NCBI GenBank assembly: GCA_032622095.1
Contig: CP136064.1
Location: 113,448,004-113,512,003, forward strand
Direction: 5' to 3'
DNA length: 64,000 nucleotides
Origin: Siphonodentalium dalli
Taxonomy: Eukaryota > Mollusca > Scaphopoda > Gadilida > Siphonodentaliidae
Part shown: positions 44,290 through 56,569 of the stretch, one piece after another
Layout: each line of letters begins with the position of its first letter
Numbering within the stretch: position 1 is the stretch's first letter
Notes under the pieces: model-generated
What the model saw: only the letters and a program-made list of their open reading frames with translations
Databases searched by the model: none
Told to the model about the DNA's origin: nothing
Program-made: the position numbers and the translations under genes

Positions 44290-45455
44290 AGCGATAACCA
44301 CCCAAATTACACATGTACAACGCATCCCATGACCTCATATGTACATAAACACCACACAAATGACACTATAGTCACCCACTCTATTCACGTACACCTGACC
44401 ATACAGCCTTATATGGCTATACCGGTACATGCCACAAATGACGATACAGCCATGAATCACCATGCATGAACACCAGGTATACTCCTACACCTGACCATAT
44501 AGTCACTCTATGTATACATATTCACCACATTCATGATCATACAGTCACTCATTGTATACCTATTCACCTCACCATGGACCATACAGCCACTACATGTATA
44601 TCTATTCGCCATACCCATGACCATAGAGTCAATCCAGATATACATATACACCTCACCCACCAATGGTGAACCCTTCGAAATATACCAATACCCGCACACA
44701 CGACCACTCACAAGTCTCATACTTGCATATACACCTCACACATGACAATTCATCAACTCACTGTATACTCATACACGCCATCCATGATCATTCATCTACA
44801 CCATATACACCACCGATGATAATACATACACAGCATATATAAATATACGACCCACCCGTTACCAAGAGGGCACTCCCTATATAGCCACACGATCGTCAAT
44901 GACCATACAGCTTATTCCAGGTATGCATATAACTTCAATCTTGACTACAGGCATACCATGTGCACCTATACACATTACCCATAACCATAAAATCACTCCC
45001 TATTTATCTACGCACTCCACCCATGATCATACAGACAGCACAAATATACATATACACCACATATCACAATACAGCCACACACGGTACACATATACATCAC
45101 GACCACCACGACCTTACGGTCACTCCATATATACACAAACAACACACGGATGACCATGTAGCTACTCTCGTTATATATATACACCACAGCAATGCCCATA
45201 CGATCACATCGGCCACACACAATATACCGTACAGTTACTACATGTATACCGATTCACCTCACACATGCCCATACAGCCACTCCTTATATTCCTATGCATC
45301 TCACCATGGACACCCCACTCATAACGATATTGTCACTCATTGTATACCTACTCATAACCATATAGTCACTCATTGTATACCTATTCACATCATTCATGAC
45401 CATACAGTAACTCCCTGTATACCTATTCACATCACCTATGATCATATAGTAACTC
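44290..45455 (+). repeat. 42-bp minisatellite array, right (opposite orientation)
   Basis: The same 42-bp unit on the plus strand, about 25 degenerate copies; the best preserved are near 45330-45450. Predicted frames (44466-44669, 44960-45523) show the pattern DH-x-V-T-x-C-I-P-I-H every 14 residues. Confidence 0.75.
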
Positions 45456-46299
45456 CCTGGCTGCCATATTGGCATCCAGCTTTTATCCAGTTGATCACTT
45501 TTTATCATAATGGGCCAGAATAGCCACATATTATGGTTCATCTCAGTTCCGTCTCAAAGTTTTGCCCATTTCCTTTCAATAATATGGCCAGAATCACAAA
45601 AGAGGTTCTCCGCAAAATTCCATACTGCAACTTTAAAAATGAATTTGTCATGCCCCATACGGAACTGGGACAAACAGAATAGAACGTAGTTGTCGGTTAA
45701 TTAACTAACACGTATAATAACCAAGTGAGTCACAGTTTGCTACCTTGTCGAATAACGCAGATAATAATGTTCGGGATATATGTAAAAAATTAAGTTTTTA
45801 CAAATTTGGTTGCCATTTTGGAAGCCATCTTGAGCAATTTGGTCTATAAACACCGTAGTGTGACACATTTAAGATAGACCAAAACAATAAATACTTTTGA
45901 TACCAATGATAGTTGCATTTTACTTAAAAAAATTGTCCAACCCTGAAAAGTTTATTTTTGCCGATATTTATGTCAAGTTTGTGAGAGAAAAATCCAATAT
46001 TTCTGGTGATGTCAGTGGTGACAATAGAAACAATGATCCATGGTGCATCAGACATGTTAGTATTCAATGTATATAATACAGAGTAGCCAATTTTATATAT
46101 CAACCACAACTTGTAAGCCATTGCAGGACACCCTGGGGCAATATTTACCATTTTTCATATTTTCGGCGGCCATTTTGCAAATTTTCTACACCAATTTCAT
46201 TCCCATTGAAGTAAAACATCCGTCCAATAAAATAAAGCACATAGTTGTTGACATTCTATTAACAGCCTGTGTGGTTTGTCGATAAAATGACTATCAAGA

Positions 46300-46890
46300 C
46301 CGTCCGTCTTGCAAAACAAATCGAAAATTTCACCCCTTTTTTCAAATCCTCTTTCTGTATCTATTACTGAACCCTCATCAATGGCAAATGTCTTAACATG
46401 ACGCTATAATATCACGCTTGATGCCTGTCTCAAAAACATTGCCATTTACTAATGATTAATGTGAAGAAAAATGGAAGATATGGTGAGATATTAATTAAAT
46501 TTCCTATTTTCGTGCATATGACGTCATTTTTCGGCGGCCATTTTGAATTTTTTTCGAAATTATTTGAGTCATTTTGAAGAAGGACATCATACCAACAAAA
46601 TGGCATACATCTTGTATGTGTCTTTTGCTAACAACCGATCTATTACAACGATTAAATACAGCAAAATCGTCTTGCAAATAAAATCGATAATTTCACCCCT
46701 ATTTTTCAAATCCTCTTTTCTGTATCTATTACTGAACCCTCGTCAATGGCAATGTCTTAAAATGACGCTATAATATCACGCTTGATGACTGTCTCGTGAA
46801 TGAAGGACATCATACCAACAAAATGGCATACATTTTGTCTGTGTCTTTTGCTAAGAACCGATCTATTACAACGATTAAATACAGCTGGTC
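46300..46890 (+). repeat. Partial tandem duplication in the right arm
   Basis: The stretch from CGTC(CGT)CTTGCAAA to AACGATTAAATACAGC occurs twice (about 46300-46665 and 46666-46887). The second copy lacks ~170 bp around the ATTAATTAAATTTCC segment. The left arm has it once. Confidence 0.7.
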
Positions 46891-47354
46891 GGAATTAGAG
46901 GAAATGGCGGCCATCTTGGATTCAAATGGCTCTAGCACCTAGTAGGGCCACCTTTATTTTTCGGTGAAATCCGGATTCTTTATCTGGATACCATAGGGAA
47001 CAATAAAAATAAGGTTATTTGTAATCATCGGGGGGGGTGCACGTGGACCTTATTGGCTCCCCGACTGCATCCTCAAGGATATTCCGGAATGTAAATACCG
47101 GTACCAACAGTAAACCTTTAAAGTGACTCAATCAGCCAATGGAAATTTTACAAAAATCATGTGACCATGATTGGTGAAGTACAAGTGAAGTCGACCCCAT
47201 ATGAAAATGACCCAATAGGAAGACGACCCGGCACCTAGTCGACCTGAGAGAAGTCGGCCTCGATTATTAGATAGGAATTTAATATTATTAATATTATTTT
47301 TAATGCGCGCGGGGGACAATTACACTTTAAACGAACACATTATTATTATTATTA

Positions 47355-49480
47355 GGTGCCACTCCACAGTTTCTGCAGGGATTGCTGCAAAACTAAGGGG
47401 GGGGCATCAATTCAATGAAAAATAACTGAAATGTTATCCCACAACACATATACAATGTATATATACCTGGGTTGAGCACATACTAGGCTTAAAGATTTTG
47501 GTACAGCATTGTCATTTTAATGGGGGTAGCAAGAGTTATGCCCCTTGATTGTGTGCCTGAAAAATGAAATTTTGATGCAAAATAAGCGATTTTGAGGCCC
47601 GTGGGACACAAAAACCAGAAAATCTATGGTATAGCCGCCTATGTTGTCTGGAAGAACACTGTTTCCTCACAATAATATCAAAAAATTTCAAACTTCTCAC
47701 CACTGTAAGTTTAAAAAAAATATTTTTCATGCAGATGACAAATTTTAGGTGCTAAAAAGTCACGCTGGTGTCTGGAGCCACTGTTTCGCAGAAATCGCTA
47801 CTACTTCATACTGGTGGGGTCAAGGTCACCTGAAACAATATTTTTCAAAAACTCAAAGACATCCTCTAAAAATCCACAAATTCATAACTAACCTTCTCTC
47901 AATAAACATACCACACCCATGGTGACAGAAAACACTGGTACTCTATTCTAAGAAATTTACCCCTACTGATCATTCGAAACTGTGGAGTGTCACCTTAAGG
48001 GAAATGCAATTTTATTAATCTTTAATAGGGACCACACCTCCATATTCTCTGCATTATACCGCTTAAAATGATATATTACACCCCATGCGTTATTGCAATC
48101 ACAGGCAGCAAGATTGGGTGGGGATTTACATGCACCCCCATGATTTCACCCCTTTTGGGTCTTTCAGAACCCAATGACGTTATGCTTGACGTAGTGACAA
48201 AATGGATATATTCAACCATCATCTATGGCTTGAAAAAGGTCTGAAATGCTAAAATGTTGTATAAAATATATTATGAGATGCATATTTTCCTCAGATATCA
48301 AAATAAAACATAATATTTCATACAACAACTATCTTTAATACTCTCCCAAAACTATGGGTTAAAAAATTCCAAGTCTTATTTTGCATTAAGGGAAAGCTTT
48401 ACAAGGTTATGACATCACATGAACAATATGTTGTCAAGTGAAATATGACCAAGGAAACCTGAATTATTATATTTCACACTTGTGAATAAGAAAGACTGAA
48501 TATCTAATCTTGTTGTATACTGTGTAATGTCACAATATCAGCCTTTTCAGCTAAGATTCAAGGAGCATATGATGTCATGAAGAAGTACCCATCATCTGAA
48601 AAATCACCAATAACCATATACAAGAACCACCACCCCCCCCCCACTGCTCCAAGACTCCATATGCCCACCAATTTATATGACTAAAGACAACCTGTATTGG
48701 AATTTCCATAGAAGAATGGTGTATCTACCATAAAATGTTCCTTCTAACTGAACAGATTTGCTAAAAAATGATTTTCAGTAACAATATTTGTCAAGTTGAC
48801 AGATGAAAATAGTGCTATTTGCTGGTCTTGAAGGTGACACTCCACAGTTTCTGCAGGGATTGGTGCAAAACTAAGGGGGGCATCAATTCAATGAAAAATA
48901 ACTGAAATGTTATCCCACAACACATATACAATGTATATATACCTGGGTTGAGCACATACTAGGCTTAAAGATTTTGGTACAGAATTGTCATTTTAATGGG
49001 GGTAGCAAGAGTTATGCCCCTTGATTGTGTGCCTGAAAAATGAAATTTTGATGCAAAAATGGCCAAAATATGCGATTTTCAGGCCCGTGGGACACAAAAA
49101 CCAGAAAATCTATGGTATAGCAGCCTATGTTGTCTGGAAGAACACTGTTTCCTCACAATAATATCAAAAAATTTCAAACTTCTCACCACTGTAAGTTTAA
49201 AAAATAATATTTTTCATGCAGATGACAAATTTTAGGTGCTAAAAAGTCACGCTGGTGTCTGGAGCCACTGTTTCGCAGAAATCGCTACTACTTCATACTG
49301 GTGGGGTCAAGGTCACCTGAAACAATATTTTTCAAAACTCAAAGACATCCTCTAAAAATCCACAAATTCATAACTAACCTTCTCTCAATAAACATACCAC
49401 ACCCATGGTGACAGAAAACACTGGTACTCTATTCTAAGAAATTTACCCCTACTGATCATTCGAAACTGTGGAGTGTCACC
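47355..49480. mobile_element. Composite block: two 640-bp TIR elements around an 838-bp spacer
   Basis: C1 (47355-47994) and C2 (48833-49480) are near-identical direct copies. Each has inverted ends GGTGACACTCCACAGTTTC (C1 left end has one change). They differ by a few substitutions and a small indel (an extra ATGGCCAAAAT-type stretch in C2). The spacer 47995-48832 has no motif. Element A has neither C1, spacer nor C2 at the matching position. The block is flanked by TTA on both sides; C2 alone has no matching flank. It could have moved as one unit, like a bacterial composite transposon, or arisen stepwise. Confidence 0.65.
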
Positions 49481-49586
49481 TTACAATGTATGTATATGTA
49501 TATATGGAGGGACTTTCCTCAGTCAATGTTGTAAAATCGAACTAAAAGAACAATTTCAACATATTGTTGGTGTGAAATTTCCAATC

Positions 49587-49587
49587 A

Positions 49588-49629
<42 letters not shown>

Positions 49630-50238
49630 TCATTTAAGAAACGCATTCTACAGCAATTAGTTTCAATGCGCAATTACATACACAAATATACACAAACAAG
49701 ATAACATCGCGCATATTTACACATAAAAAAGCAATACAAGCTTCACTGATATATATGGCAAATAACTCGGAAAGATGACTGAAATTGGACCTACAATTAA
49801 CAATAAAATATCCAGTATATTAAAAGACCTGATTAAAATATTAAGTTAAATATTAATTTCCAACTATAACGGATAATCACAAAAAAAGTTAAAATAACAG
49901 ATGGTGCACTTATAACGAATAACACATTCTGAACAGGTGAGTTTTAAGAGCTGTTTTAAAAGATGATACTGAGTCAATCTTCCTCATATCAACGAGTAGG
50001 CTGTTCCAAATAGAAACTGAGACATTTTGGAATGAGCACTTTCCATAGTTCACATTTAGTTTATCTGGTATATGAGACAATTGAACTCCACTTCGGCCAT
50101 TTCGAGTAACTGAGCTGTGTTTGGTAAACATTTCAGAAATGTAAGATGGTGTATCTCCGTGCAGAGACTTGAAAACAATTAGGGCACATCTGTATTTGAC
50201 ACGGTACTCAAACTTCAACATGTGTAGTTCTTTCATGA
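49587..50238 (-). mobile_element. 5'-truncated LINE with (ATT)n tail
   Basis: Flanked by CAATC on both sides (49582-49586 and 50239-50243); the matching position in A is uninterrupted. The tail is the ATT repeat at 49587-49625, so the LINE reads on the minus strand. Confidence 0.75.
49910..50236 (-). pseudogene. LINE C-terminal domain (post-RT)
   Basis: The 108-codon frame shows the conserved tail of CR1/Jockey-like RT ORFs: VKYRCALIVFKSLHGDTPSYI, then LSHIPDKLN..YGKCSFQNVSVSIWNSL and a terminal FKTALKTHLF. The RT domain is missing because the copy is 5' truncated; the frame begins right at the insertion edge. It is open to its natural stop, so the insertion is fairly young. It belongs to a different LINE family from the two long copies, whose tails end in zinc-knuckle or Cys-rich segments. 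Confidence 0.8.
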
Positions 50239-51307
50239 CAATCTAGTGTATGGTATGAAATTTGTAACTGTTAAAAATTTTGACCGAATTTGGGGGGGCG
50301 ATACCAATTAAGCATCCCTCTCTGTCCAAGCCCGCCCCTCCTCACCACCCATATTACCCAGCCAAGCCATAACATATCAATGATTCATTTGAACGTGATT
50401 TCATAAGATATTTTCATGACTGGGCGATAAACATATGTAGTCGGGACTTTCGAGAAATAAATATGTCGGTGCTGGCATCGAAACATTGTCCCACCTGGAT
50501 CTTTAAAAAATGTCCCTGTATTAATTTTTTAAATGAATATAACATCTCATAATTTCCTGAGAGTAGATTTCTATTACCATTGGTCATTTATATAGGCGGG
50601 CATGATTATGATATTATACCTCTCGGGACTTTCAATATTTGGTTTCTGCCAATTAATGTCACTTACTCTCCTGTATTAGGTATTTATTGTATTATTTCTT
50701 AATATACCTGTTGTATGTTATGCAAATGGCATAAGCTACAATCATTATCTGGTTTAAAATGTCAGATACACAAGACAATATTTGGCCCAAAGTGCAGAAA
50801 TCGTTCGAATAAATTTCATAATGGAACCGTCACAGCCATGATTGGCTTGAAATAGAACCGTAACACCCACACGTGTTGATTACGAGGCTACTGTTCCAAA
50901 TTACCAACCGCTATCGGGATATTTTCTCAGCTATTTTACAGAAGAATAATACGGGTATACTTTCTACTCAGTGTTCGTGTTCAGAATGCGTTTCATATTT
51001 TATACGCCACGAAAAACAAAGGAATTAAGTCTACGTGGCTTGATTTTCAGTGATAACATGTTGATATTTACACGTTAACTCGCTAATTCCGAGTTAATGT
51101 GATATATAGTTCAGATTTCGATAACACGGCACTTCTGCAGCCTCTGTTCATTCAGGAAAGTATAATACATTCAAATTATCTTTAATTATGCGCGATTTTG
51201 TCCCGAAAATGATTATTTTTAATCATAAGGAATCGTAACAAATGAATCAAGAACCATCACAATACCGGCGATAGAACTACTTCCGATGTAACAGTTCCTG
51301 CACAGTG
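50239..51307 (-). other. Element B terminal arm, no gene
   Basis: Inverse of A at 18505-19510. No coding region. Confidence 0.75.
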
Positions 51308-53040
51308 CGCCTTTTGTGGTCAGAACGCAAATCAAAATGTGTGTACCATTCACGATAGAGGAGCGGCCAAATGCCAAAAGTGGTCGGATACCCCTACCAT
51401 CGGTAAAACAAGTTGAAACCAACTTTTTCTGGAAGATAAATCTGTATCATTTATGAAAATGATTCTTGGCCTTGTATTGTCGGAATTGGTGGCAGCTATG
51501 TATGGTAAGACTGTTTGTGAAGGTACTCTACCGCAAACTTAGCATATATACACAATTGGTTCAAAGTTAATCACATCTCCAAAAACAGAACGGTCTATTT
51601 GGTATCATGGGGTACATGGTGATACTAGATTGGAACGTTCTTATTTTTTCAGGTTTGTTTGAGATTTCACGACGTCATGGTAGAGAATGTAACGTTCTGC
51701 GTCAAATAATCATGACGATTCAGATAAACTGTCGCCAGTCAACTCTGTAAACAAACTAGCACGCTCGACCCAGCTTATCAGATCATATATGTATGGAACG
51801 ATTGGAGTATTTTCTATTGAGAGGTATTAACTATATTTTCCTGTCCCAACAAATGTTGCAATAATAGGCAAAAACTTAACCCTCCCCCAATGTCATAAAA
51901 TGCTAAGTGTAGCCATCGCCGGGGATTGGATCCCAGAATGATAGAATAGTGCGTAGTATTTGCTTTTATTTAGTGTAGAACACACATAACAAGTGTAAAA
52001 TGCGAATTTCCAACCATATTCACTGTTAGAAGAGTATCAAAATCCAAGATGGCGTTCAATATGGCATTCAGTTTTTATTTTAAGACTTAGTGAAGCGACA
52101 TACGAAAAATTAAGAAAAGGAACGTCCCCAGTGGTAAAATCTATATTATTGTAATGACTACATAGAATGACATTTCATGTAATACATTAATTCGACCATT
52201 AATACATCTTTTCAATTGGTAAAATAATAGATAAAAATTTATCCCTCCATCCAATGTCATAAAGTTCGAAATAAAGTTATCGCTGGGATTGGAACAACGA
52301 ATGATAGCAGTAGTTTGTTTTATTTAATGTAGAACACACATACGAAGTGACAGGTATGAATGTTCATCCATATTCACTATTAGAAGAGAATGAAACTACA
52401 AGATGGCGTCCAATATGGCATCCAATTTTAATTGTAACAATGAGCGAGCGGACATACGAACGAACTATAAAGGGGCGTCCCCTGTGGCATATTGTATATC
52501 ATTGAAGTGACTACATAGACGATATTTCATATGGAACAGTAGTTTCACCATTAGTCCATTTTATCAATTGGAGAATTAGTATACAAAAACTTAACCACCA
52601 CACAGTCACAAGCGTCCACATAATGCGGCACTTGTGACTTTTGTCCAGAATGCAAAGAATTTACCAAATTGTTCGGAATTACTTTGTGTTGAATACAACG
52701 AAGAAACATAAAATGTAAAATCTGGTCTCAGGAGACAACCAAAATCCAAGATGGCGCCCAACATGACGGCTAATTATAATGTCAACACGTTGTGAACAAT
52801 GAATACGAAAGCCGGTCAAAATGTATCATACGGCAGTTTGCAGCGATATATTTAGATTGTGTGTTTATATTAGACGTCGATATGTTGTGTTTGAGTAATG
52901 GTAAGACAACATTTTTTGCAGATAACGCTTTGACATGACTGTCTGAAATTAACTTCCTTAAGCTCCGTACGGGCGGGTAAACCGTGTCCTTCGTGTTGCC
53001 ATTGGTTTGGTAGTATCCTACATCAGGTTCCAAATGTTAC

Positions 53041-55074
53041 ACCCTTAGCTATGACGAAGGTGTGACGCCAGGATTAACACTGGATGGAAATTTGCATTTG
53101 TTGAATGTTTAGGTTGTTTTGTTTAGCAATTATGAGGAACTTATTATCAAATATTTGGAGAAAGACAAACCAACCAAAATAAAAAAAACACTTAGCGAAA
53201 TTCCGAGAATGACATAAATTGTTTAATTTTGCTGATTCGTGTATCGATCTCTAATGCGCATTTTGACTATTGCTTCACACATTTGATGTCATTTTGAGAC
53301 GTTCAGTCAGTAAAGCATTAACAATATGTAGACAACTGGTAAAAATAGAGGATGGTCATTAAGCGTTACAAATAATCATGCATTCGGTGCGGTACGAAGT
53401 GATGTTCTAATGGTCAGTACTAACATATGACTTTCATTAATATATTGTGATAGTCTAGAATGTGCAGTCGGCCTTAACATGTCCTTTTGAATTTCCACCA
53501 ACATTTTCAGAGAGCCTTGCAATAGTTTTGGCCAAATGAAACATTAAATGACATATTTACTATCTGTTGTTATATGCAGTAACGCAAAACAAAATGGCAT
53601 ACATTTTTTAATCCAGAAAATAAGATATCTAATCGATCTCTGGTTTTGGGAAAGTGGGATATGAGTCCACGAGCAATCAAAGTTCACACATCATAGCAAC
53701 TACCTATTAATGTAACACGGAATTCATCATCGCACACACATAAAATGCTCTTTGATGACATAACATGGGACCACAATGTCTATATAATGCAATCAGCGTT
53801 ATAAATAGGTTATAAACAGGCGTTATAGTGGTCGAGAGGTTGACGTCAAACAAGAGAACAACACCACACACCTACATGTATGCATATAGGTTGTTTTCGC
53901 CATATGTTGCTTGATGTGCATGTTTTTTCGTACATTGATATTTTAGTCTCGACTAATATGTGCGTTAAATTGTTGTGAATGTCAACCGGATTCATATATG
54001 TTACAAACAGAAGATATTGAGTTTCCGGGCTAGACTAATTGAAATTGAATCTTCTATAGCTCCGGCGGATATCATATCTGTATTAGTTCTTATGGACGTG
54101 GGTCCGGACTACATGTATAGTAATATATCTCATGCTAATACATTGTATTGATGCATAGGTGACAGTGCGATAATCTCCACTATAATCACGCAACTCACTA
54201 GCAAACCAGAATGTCGCTAAAAAAGTTGTTTTGTCCACGGTTATTTTGAGTCAGGTGGCATTTGAAATGGATAAAATGGTAAGTAATGAAAAACTATAGG
54301 CTAGTAGCAAATATAAACACAATTGAAATGGCGACAGGCATAAGGCAATTCACAATAAACACTAGTCATTAGTCTTGATATATAGATATTCAAATTGCGT
54401 TTATGGTTTGATCTATGGCGCCTAGGCCATTTCACGACATACGTTGTATTCTTATGGGTGGCAGAAAGACAGCGCAGATCTTACCGCGGAATCAATATAC
54501 TCAGTCCACACATAAACCACCTACCCCAAACTGGCACAGATATTTGACAGTTATTTTCACTTAACATGGACCTCATATCATGCAGTTTTGCTGATCGTGA
54601 TTCATAACACCTTCATCGCTGATCGACTGTTTTAGGGGGGATACAAGTAACTGAGTGTAAGTCAGAGTGATGTAATCAACTCAACATCACTGGCATATAG
54701 TGTTGTGTTCTTGTTCACCCAGTAGAGTCCTTTGCGTTTCTCAAGAAAACCTGAACGTGCAATGCTCAAGTGCCCATTGCTGTAAATGCATAGATTCACA
54801 TTGTATGACTCATATTCAAGGAAAATGTGGAATTAGAAATGTATTTCTCAGATCCATCTGTCTCTGTGTCTCTATAAACATGTCGTCAATGGAGTAGTAC
54901 ATGTAATTGAGAAAAGCAAATGTTGCTCATCTATATGTAGATAAATATATGTTGATGTTATTCCATTCCAAAATATTATTATTGAAAACTTATCGCATGA
55001 TACCTACAATCAACTACCGCCACTAGAGCGAACAAACAAACCATTTGAACGGTTGTTGAAAACTTCTGACACTT
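53041..55074. other. Loop of the foldback; no gene recognised
   Basis: AT-rich. A 65-codon plus-strand frame at 54700-54897 has eleven Cys but no signal peptide or known spacing, so it is not called. Nothing else recognised. Confidence 0.4.
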
Positions 55075-56569
55075 CAACAACAAATCCAGCGCAAAGCACA
55101 ACTAAAGGACGTCTCTTCTCTGGCTGTTGTACGTCTTCGCAAAATTGTATTGACATCCATATTATTGGATGTCATCTTGTAATTTGATATTCCTCTGATA
55201 GCGAGTGTAGTTGTCACATAATTGTTTCGCATAAACTGACATCTACAACTGCGCATTTGTTGCTTTATTCTTGGTTACGATTCTCAGAGGTACCTTTGTG
55301 CGCAATATTATAACTTTAGAGATGAGGAATGTTGAGTTTTGTGTTTATTATTTCGCAAACTGAAAGATATGTTAATGACATAACTACTATTTCATATGAC
55401 GAATGTAATGAAATGAATGTAATGTATCCTTGACCGCCACATTTTGGTCTCCACCATCACGCAAACAATAAATTGCCATTTAATAATGGAAACACCCTTT
55501 AGCTAATACGTCGCTATAAGTTATACCATATGAGACGTTCTTTGCCCGTATATCGTATTAGTTGTTCACACAGTGTTGACATTAAACTTAACTGCCATGT
55601 TGGCCGCCATTATGGCGCCATAGTGGGTGTGACTTCAAACGGTTGTTTCCTTATCGTATTCAGCAGAAATGAAATACAAAATGTATGCTCATTTCTTTTT
55701 GGCCTGTACTACAATCCTCAGTGGCCCATTTGTGTGGAAGTTTGTGACTGTAGGGGTGATTAAGTTTTTTGTCTAATTATTTCGTCAATTGATAATATAG
55801 ATTACTGCTGAATCTAATGTTTGATATGAAATATTCTATGTAGTCCGTACAATGATATGTAATATACCACTGGGGGACGTTCCTTTTCTGTATTTGTCGT
55901 ATGCCCATTCACTACGATTTAAAATTAAAATTGGCCGCCATATTGAACTCCATCTTGGATTATGATACTCCTCTAATAACAAATCTGGATGGAAATTTTC
56001 TCTGGTCAATTCGCATGTGTATTCTACATTAAATAAAACAAAATACTGCGCATTATGCGATCATTCGTGGTTTCAATTCCAGGCGACAACTTTAGTTCGA
56101 ATTTTATGAAATTGCACGGCGGAATAAATTTTTGCCCATCATTTTACCAATTGATAAGATGTATTAATGGTGAAACTACTGTTTGATATAAAATGCTATT
56201 CTATACGGTCATTAAAATAATACACATTATACCACTGGGGACGTTCCTTTTCTGGATTTTTCGTAAAAAGTCTTAAAATAAAAACTGAATGCCATATTGG
56301 ACGCCATCTTGGATTTTGAAACTCTTCTAATAGTGAATATGGATGGAAAGTCGCATTTTACACTTTTTATGTGTGTTCTATACTAAATAAAAGCATATAC
56401 TACGCACTATTCTATCATTATGGGATCCAATCCCCGGCGATGACTATACTTAGCATTTTATGACATTGGGGGAGGGTTAAGTTTTTGCCTATTATTGCAA
56501 TATTTATAGGGACAGGAACATAACGTTAATACCTCCCGATAGAAAACACTCCAATCTTTCCAAATATAT

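Larger units (their letters stand above)
41898..47066. mobile_element. 5.2 kb foldback element with divergent minisatellite core
   Basis: AGTCGGGGAGCCAATAAGG at the left edge is the inverse of the right edge (CCTTATTGGCTCCCCGACT). Non-repetitive arms of about 1.4 kb pair along their length (for example ATTACAAATAACCTTATTTT at 41945 and its inverse near 47000; AACTATCATTGGTATCAAA at 42831 and inverse near 45900). The core is two arrays of a 42-bp unit in opposite orientations around a ~100-bp centre. The element is absent from the equivalent place in A. No target duplication is clear, because B is slightly eroded on the right. A 72-codon frame is preserved in both arms (42679-42461 minus, 46067-46285 plus), as expected for mirror copies. 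No transposase. Confidence 0.8.
36910..51307 (-). mobile_element. DNA transposon B: internally deleted relative of A, filled by four insertions
   Basis: The left end (ACTGTGTAGGAACTGTTACA from 36911, first base changed) and right end (GTTCCTGCACAGTG ending 51307) match the termini of A. Outside lie CGCCTGTC and CGCCTTTT, a target duplication with 6 of 8 matches. Read in reverse, B's own DNA (51307-50239, 49586-49481, 47354-47067, 41897-40904, 36970-36910) follows A from 18505 to ~20325 and then joins A's last ~650 bp at a GGATATATAGAGTT microhomology. It therefore lacks A's 6.9 kb interior. Without insertions B is about 2.5 kb. The interruptions are: LINE 36971-40896, foldback 41898-47066, composite block 47355-49480, LINE fragment 49587-50238. 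Confidence 0.8.

Noticed and set aside
43481-45541. His/Ile/Pro-rich frames with 14-residue periodicity
   Set aside because: Explained by a 42-bp minisatellite, open on both strands; no start context or conserved domain. Kept only as a repeat and as a question in the findings.
47128-47319. 63-codon minus-strand frame in element B
   Set aside because: It lies in sequence shared with A, where the frame is not kept open.
54700-54897. Cys-rich 65-residue frame that could suggest a secreted peptide
   Set aside because: No signal peptide, no recognisable cysteine spacing, no neighbouring exon; chance is the simpler explanation.
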